64,000 nt of DNA from Anastatus disparis (lineage: Eukaryota; Arthropoda; Insecta; Hymenoptera; Eupelmidae), in assembly GCA_017163975.1 (NCBI GenBank), contig JAFFSR010000264.1, positions 6,482,501 through 6,546,500 of the forward strand, written 5' to 3'. This document shows, in pieces, positions 58,536 to 64,000 of this stretch. Position numbers and translations under genes: made by a program. A model generated the notes under the pieces. That model had not been told where the DNA came from. It saw nothing but the letters and a program-made list of their open reading frames with translations, and did no database searches. How positions within the stretch are numbered: position 1 is the stretch's first letter; each line of letters opens with the position of its first letter.

Positions 58536-58538
<3 letters not shown>

Positions 58539-58571
<33 letters not shown>

Positions 58572-58579
58572 TAATGTCA

Positions 58580-58621
<42 letters not shown>
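58539..58621. repeat. (AT)n runs with an inverted end copy
   Basis: Two AT runs surround GAGTAATGTCAATAC at 58569-58583. This is the same end sequence as the arm just to the left, in opposite orientation, so a small fragment or a second copy started here. Confidence 0.85.
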
Positions 58622-58624
<3 letters not shown>

Positions 58625-61327
58625 GGTGGCACTTATTTCCTAAACATTGAAAATCCTTGTTTGACTCGTAGATATCACTTCTTTGATATCTAAAAACATG
58701 ATTTTAACTGTTTACAACCTTCAGGAATATATTTTAACTCCAGCTGTAATGAAAAATGCTGTTTTCTACTCTTTTTCTCAGCAAAACCAATGCTATTATC
58801 ATTTTATACTATCGAAACTTGATTTCCCTATACTGTGTGAAGTTAGCTTATCTTATTTAGTCTTAATGTTAGTAAAAAAATTTTTATTCCTATCATTACT
58901 ATGCCTGACGAGAAAACTGTCCCATAAACTGAAAAATATTAAAGAAAAATAATTTTTTTAAATTAAGTGACTTTACAATATTTCTTGTTCTCGGCGGACC
59001 TCATAAAAAAATTTTTAGGGACAGTAGACATCAAGACCTCCATCTTCTTTTTTTAAAAGTTTTTCTGAACGTTCCTGATCCTGAGATACAGTCGTTTTAA
59101 AAATTGATCTAAAAATAATATATCGAAACCGTCAGCAAAGATACAAGAATTTTATAGTTTCGAAACAATCAATTGCGCTTGTGACCTTTTCTCAAAAAAA
59201 CATTTAAAAGTAGAGAACAATACTTTCATTTTCTTTTTTTATACGTCCTTCTAGACCTTATACAACCTGAACTATAGTTCTTTTAAACTGATGAAAAAAT
59301 CAAGTATCAAATCTGTGAATAGAGTTTTACAAATTTCATGATTTTTTCAACTTTTCCAAAGTTTTATTCAATTATTCAGAGAAAAATTCTTGTAAAAACT
59401 TTACATTGGTTCTATGTTTAAACAAAGAATATAGACGCTTATAGAAGCATACTCTTAAATATGAAATTTCTGCCAAAAATGAGTTACCCAGCTACTGAGG
59501 GCGCGATTAGATCCCATGTATTTTTATATCTATATATATCAAATTTTTCATGTGTATAGATATACAAACAATGTTAAAGTGTTACCCAGCGTTTCGGACG
59601 AAAAATTTAACCCAGAAGAATCCTTCTTTTAGCGTCTATCTTCTTTGGTTTAAACCATTGGATATAATTAGTATAACTTATAAGTGCTTGAAACCTTGCA
59701 AAAGTAGTAAAAGTCCAAAAAATTAAAAAATTTTGTAGAAAAATCATAATGAAATTTGGTTTTTTATTCAAGGGTAATGATTTTTGGTGAATTAATTTCT
59801 TTCATGATTTATGACATTCAATGAATTAGCATTTTTGCTCAAAGTGTAGGCTTAAGGACGTTGCCCCATTAAATAAAATAATTGGAAGGAATTGCTGAAA
59901 TTTGGAATTATGATAGTTTAGTGTATTTTGAACTCACACGCGTTCGACAAAGCGTACAATACTAATAACCGAGAAATAAAGAAAAAAAAGGAGGTTTAAC
60001 ACGTGGTTATATGAGACCGCGTTTGAAATCATCAATAAAATCTCTTAGAAATGACACATTCAAACAATTTGTTGATAATAAATAAAAAAAAAAATATTTG
60101 ATGATTCAACCCCCAAAGTTTTAACGCATGTTATAAGGTTTTTTATTAAAATATTCAATAAAACATTGTAAAAATAATACATTTAAGATGAACTTGGCAC
60201 CGTCGTATTCTGTAATAGAAGAAAGAGAGAGAGAACGATATTCGGCGACATTTCCAAAATGTAGGTTATATAGCATTTTACATTCTAAATAATAATTTAT
60301 CAACAAAAATAAAATTATTCTGATTATTCTGAAATCATTTAATAGGGTAAGCATTCATTTCATTATAAAAAATGTAGCATTTTTATTTATAAAAATTTAT
60401 GAAGCATTAAACATGAATCGGATATATACGGTGATAGTGTATAAATATTTATAGTCCATAATTAAATATGTTTAGATTCTAAAGCAAAAAAATGAATAAC
60501 GTATAGTGTTGCTAAGTTTCAACTAAATATCAATAATTAAAATTACTAGTGAAAAATAATCATGACAGGGAAACATCTTTAACTTTACAATAGCTCTCTC
60601 TGCAAACCAGTGCCTTGTGGAAGAATCATATGATCAAATGACTAAATATTTAAAAAAAATACGCAGTTTCTAGTTTTTTAAAAATAGTTTTACTTAAATG
60701 CAATGATTTTTCACTAGTTAGGGGTTATTCTCAAATTACATAAGAAGTTTTTTTTCCAAATTTCTAATCCCCTCCCCCCTTAATATAAAAAAGCCTAAGA
60801 TTTCTTCAATCCCCCCCCATAATTTGCTACGTCATCAAGAGGCGGTCAAGACTATTTGCCGTAAGGGGGTGCTGCGGTCAGGTAAGAAAAAAATATAAAA
60901 TATTTTTACATAGCGGTTTACAATTTACTGAGTCAATAATGTACCTCTAATGTTGTCAGTAACTCTAGCTGTATATATTCTTCTCTCACCTCCAGCGCCA
61001 CCAAGCGGCAAATGGTTCCGACCTCCTCTTAGGTATAATATATAAATTTAAAAACAAATCAAACCATTACTTTATAATTTTTCAATTAATAAAAATAAGT
61101 TTATATTATTAACATTTTTCTAACCCACTCTCCTTCTCAATGAACTGGTGTTTCTGAACTATCACATGTCTGACTTTTATATTGGCCACTTTATTAATTC
61201 GAAAAGCATACTGAAAGTAAGATATAACTGACTTTTAAAATTTAGCAGGAATAAAAAACTTTATTCTCGTTTATACAAGAATTAAGTACTTCATTCCTGT
61301 TGAATTATAAATATATAAAATTATATA
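58622..61327. other. AT-rich region, nothing recognised
   Basis: No gene or RNA. Near 60765-60880 G- and C-runs face each other (CCCCTCCCCCC and AAGGGGGTGC), possibly an old repeat. An 89-codon open stretch at 58683 has no recognisable similarity. Confidence 0.4.
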
Positions 61328-61440
61328 CCGATGCATTGGCTAAGTGGTTCGGCGCGTGCCAGGCGATCTGCAAAGTTAAGCAGCATTGGCCGTGGTTAGT
61401 ACTTGGATGGGTGACCGCTCCAAGGAACGCTGTGCGTCCA
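61328..61440 (+). pseudogene. 5S rRNA-derived sequence (Pol III promoter head)
   Basis: The core AAGTTAAGCAGC at 61373-61384 and GGTTAGTACTTGGATGGGTG at 61393-61412, then ACCGCTCCAAGGAACGC, match the A block, C block and following stem of arthropod 5S rRNA. The first third is diverged and instead contains TGGCTAAGTGG, which looks like a tRNA-type A box. It is therefore not a working 5S gene. It may be the head of a SINE3-like element, with GC-rich body sequence continuing to about 61640. No oligo-T stop or tail was fixed. Confidence 0.75.
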
Positions 61441-61654
61441 ATCTGGACTTGCTTTGTGTAACGGTCGCTTGGGCGTGCTGGCCACATGACAATGTGAGCG
61501 GGAGTTGTGGCAAATACGGTAAAGGTGTCCTTGTACAAGGATGCCTAATACCGAATCTGCTATATACACCGACCCATCCCAGAGAGGGTTTTCCCAAGAT
61601 TTATACTATTGGCTTTGCCTATGGATTTTCTCCTCTTCACGGGCATAACCTTGG
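61441..61654 (+). other. GC-richer body downstream of the 5S-like head
   Basis: The sequence continues with TGTGTAACGGTCGCTTGGGC and CCGACCCATCCCAGAGAGGG, higher in GC than the surrounding DNA. It may be the body of the same short element. An open frame on either strand across it is not supported. Confidence 0.4.
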
Positions 61655-62022
61655 GCTATTTTTACAAAAATTTTTTAATTATTTTTTGTCAAGTTTCAAG
61701 CATATAAAGTTATCGATCTAATACTTTTGCAGTTGTAAAAAACACTTCAATAGTAAGTAGAAAATAATCGCTGGTGCAAAACTTTTGATTTCTATGATAT
61801 AATTTTTGCAAAATAAATCTTTTTATTGTTTCATACTTCATTATGTTTTATTATTAATAATGAATAGTTATAATTTCCTACTAAAATTAAATCACTACTT
61901 CACCAGTGATTATTTTCTACTTGCTATTGAAGTGTTTTTTACAACTGCAAAAGTATTAGATCGATAACTTTATATGCTTAAAACTTGACAAAAAATAATT
62001 AAAAAATTTTTGTAAAAATAGC
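61655..62022. mobile_element. 368 bp foldback
   Basis: GCTATTTTTACAAAAATTTT at 61655 is mirrored by the end AAAATTTTTGTAAAAATAGC. The arms, about 120 bases, include GTTATCGATCTAATACTTTT and ACTTCAATAGTAAGTAGAAA and their complements. The loop of about 130 bases is AT-rich. Target duplication not clear. Confidence 0.82.
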
Positions 62023-62323
62023 TGCAAATAGTATTTTTGAAGCCCTTTCCAAATCTTTTTTCAAATTCTTTCTAGCTCAATTATTTAAAAAACTACAGCT
62101 AATTGAAGAAAAATGCAAAAATGAAAAAAATTTCAAAATTGCCAAAGCGATTATTTTTTTTCTTAATATCGTTAAAAAAATGTAAGTAAGCTAAAAAGAA
62201 AGCATTTAAAGAATACTTTAAAAAGCTTCTTTTAAATTTTTTCTAGAATGAAAATTAAAGAAGATACGCTTTTTCAAAGTCGGAGCCAAAATTTAATAAT
62301 CTGCTCAGAATTATTGCCCGGTA

Positions 62324-62364
<41 letters not shown>

Positions 62365-62660
62365 GATGTCACGTGCGGAGGGATCGGAGGAGTTTGCTAT
62401 GACACTCCATAGTGGTACCTAGATTTAAAAAAAACAAACACACACACACATTTTAAAAATATAGAATTTAAAAAAAAGGTACTTACTATTTTTTTTTATT
62501 CATCCAATTTTAATCCAATGGTTTTTGTACACAGTTTTTTTTTCAACACGCCCGCACAGTTTTTTTATTTTTTTTTCAGCACTCACACCACTATTTTTAA
62601 ATCACTGTTTTTTCTAATTTTTATTTTTGAACCACTAATTTTAATCATAGTTTTTTATTT
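62023..62660. other. AT-rich region with (AT)n and (CA)n runs
   Basis: An AT run at about 62326-62361 is followed by a short GC-richer stretch (CACGTGCGGAGGGATCGGAG) and a CA run near 62442. No gene recognised. Confidence 0.45.
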
Positions 62661-63130
62661 TTCAATCACAATTCAATATTCGAACCGCCGACGACGAAGT
62701 CGCACGGCCGTTTCGTATCGGCAGCAAAACATCCTCGCCCAGTGTGTAGCTGTCAAGAATATTTCCTGATACACTGAGTCTGAGGTTACGTCAGTATTCA
62801 CCACGACGTTAATATATGGCCGTGGAAGCCACTTCAGTGAGCTTTGCTCACGGCTTTGCCGCCGACAAAAATCTTCCAACACCACCAGGTGTTCGTATGA
62901 ATAAAGACGCCAGTGGTCCTCTCATAACAGGAGAACCACCAACGTATTGTCACCGAACCCTGCGAAGTTAAAATTGTTAAATTGCGGGTACATCCGCATC
63001 CGTCGAATCATTAATAAATGTGCGTAACCTATCGGTTCTGGCGGTACAGTTGCCGACTTTATCGCGGGGAGAGGATTAGGGTCCTCTCCATCACCCTTGC
63101 GAGGCTCTTTTTTGTCCAGCAACATCTTAA
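62661..63130 (-). other. Coding-like minus-strand segment, unidentified
   Basis: Composition is GC-rich for this window. From 63125 the minus strand reads a 67-codon frame with GDGEDPNPLPAIKSATVPPE and MRMYPQFNNFNFAGFGDNTL. A second frame, 62885-62673, has SREQSSLKWLPRPYINVVVN and ends RLRRRRFEY. They may be parts of one gene, an untranslated leader or a transposon gene start. No family recognised. Confidence 0.4.
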
Positions 63131-64000
63131 CACTAAAATCATTATCTTGGTCTTAGCGTCATCCTCCTATCTTAACCATGTACCAATTATCTAATAACAT
63201 TCAAATTTGACGAGTGAAAGAAAGTTTCTTTCACACGTGCAGTTTTCTGCTAAAAATCAAAACAAAATACACAGCTGCAATAGACAGTCATAATTCTATA
63301 AAACATCTATGTCAGCACTTTTAAACCAATATTGTTACAATGCAGCTGTGGTTGATCTATGGAAAATTAAAATAATACATTTAATTTTCTCGTAAAAATT
63401 GCAGAGTTAAAATCCGCATGAGAATAAAAGATAAGCCCGCATTTTGGTGTCATTTTCAAGGACACGGTGTATGTACGAAAAATCACCTTGATATCTTTAT
63501 TAGATCAATAGATAATCCATCTTAATTTATTGGTCCTAGAGAGGTGATTTTTTGAACATATACTATTCAAGGCATGAAAAATCAAACATCATAAAAAAAT
63601 CATTCATATTAATAATTGATCGATTTTAGAAATTGTAATAACAGTGTTAGTCATCATACACAGTACTTAAAACATACAAACATGCTTATCTTATCTGATA
63701 ATTCATACACAAATTACATATTTTAAAATTCGCGAATTTTAGAAAAATATAAAATTTTATGACACCATTTGATTTTTCGCTATTCAAATAACATATGTAT
63801 CAAAAATCACTTTGATATCTTTATTAGATTAATAGATAATCGATCATGTATCGATTTTTGATATATTGATCCTAGAAAGCTGATTTTTAGAATTTATACT
63901 CATTTTAATATAAGAAATGCAATGGTATCATAAAAATTGTAATTACATGTTTGATTGTGATTTCTTATATTACCCGTATCATTTAGTCTTAAAGATTTTA
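63131..64000. repeat. AT-rich end with a diverged direct repeat
   Basis: A segment with TTGATATCTTTATTAGAT and AATAGATAATC, then GGTCCTAGA or GATCCTAGA, occurs near 63477-63560 and again near 63799-63885, about 320 bases apart. The rest shows no feature. Confidence 0.6.

Larger units (their letters stand above)
54079..58538. mobile_element. Inverted ~570 bp arms around a composite interior
   Basis: The left arm, 54079 to about 54650, starts GAGTAATGTGAATAC. The right arm, about 57973-58538, ends GTATTGACATTACTC. Shared words include AACGTTACGGTGAAAATTTC, GACTTCCTGTTAACCGATTT and GCGCAAAGGAAGCCAAGATA (last with one or two differences). A G-run near 54115 matches a C-run near 58492. The arms touch AT runs on both outer sides. 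The interior holds a non-LTR fragment and a solo LTR, so the original interior may be displaced. Alternatively these are two independent insertions in opposite orientation. Confidence 0.7.

Noticed and set aside
61305..61721. Open frames on both strands across the 5S-like region
   Set aside because: The 5S rRNA match explains the sequence; no frame has protein similarity.

Overview
This window looks like eukaryotic, AT-rich, gene-poor insect DNA. The family mix (BEL/Pao and gypsy-type LTR remnants, Polinton DNA polymerase, many TA- and TTAA-flanked foldback elements) and the protein similarity of two exons to Mediator subunit 16 suggest a hymenopteran or similar insect. That placement is an inference. 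No prokaryotic operons, CRISPR arrays or intact tRNA genes were seen. Almost all of the recognisable sequence is mobile DNA, much of it nested, and nearly every transposon gene is broken.

Layout. 1-8.6 kb: short foldbacks, a 2.2 kb element with ~550 bp terminal inverted repeats (TIRs), an internally deleted Polinton-type DNA polymerase B, and the first copy of a repeat family that starts with a small hairpin. 8.6-14.5 kb: a decayed BEL/Pao retrotransposon on the minus strand, its integrase split by two tandem TTAA-flanked foldbacks. 14.7-16.9 kb: tandem repeats and a ~177 bp satellite with a MITE in it. 16.9-24.5 kb: a long terminal repeat next to a polypurine tract, a separate solo LTR, and two copies of a 1.34 kb near-perfect foldback. 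24.6-29.4 kb: a gag-protease retroelement, minus strand, with no visible reverse transcriptase and a repeat-rich unknown open region in its place. 30-37.5 kb: more copies of the hairpin-started repeat with further foldbacks. 39.7-50.0 kb: the most interesting object, a 10.3 kb element with ~475 bp TIRs, six TGCCAGAC motifs near each end, and an 11-exon plus-strand gene whose splice sites all look usable but whose reading frame carries stops and frameshifts. 52.3-52.7 kb: two intact MED16 exons, the only convincing host gene sequence. 54-58.6 kb: an inverted pair between (AT)n tracts enclosing a non-LTR reverse transcriptase fragment and a solo LTR with a 4 bp target duplication. 61.3 kb: a 5S rRNA-derived sequence, then a foldback.

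The genes do not form a pathway. The window records successive insertions, and several can be ordered because one element interrupts another: foldbacks into BEL/Pao integrase, a solo LTR into a tandem array, a foldback into an LTR, a MITE into a TIR.
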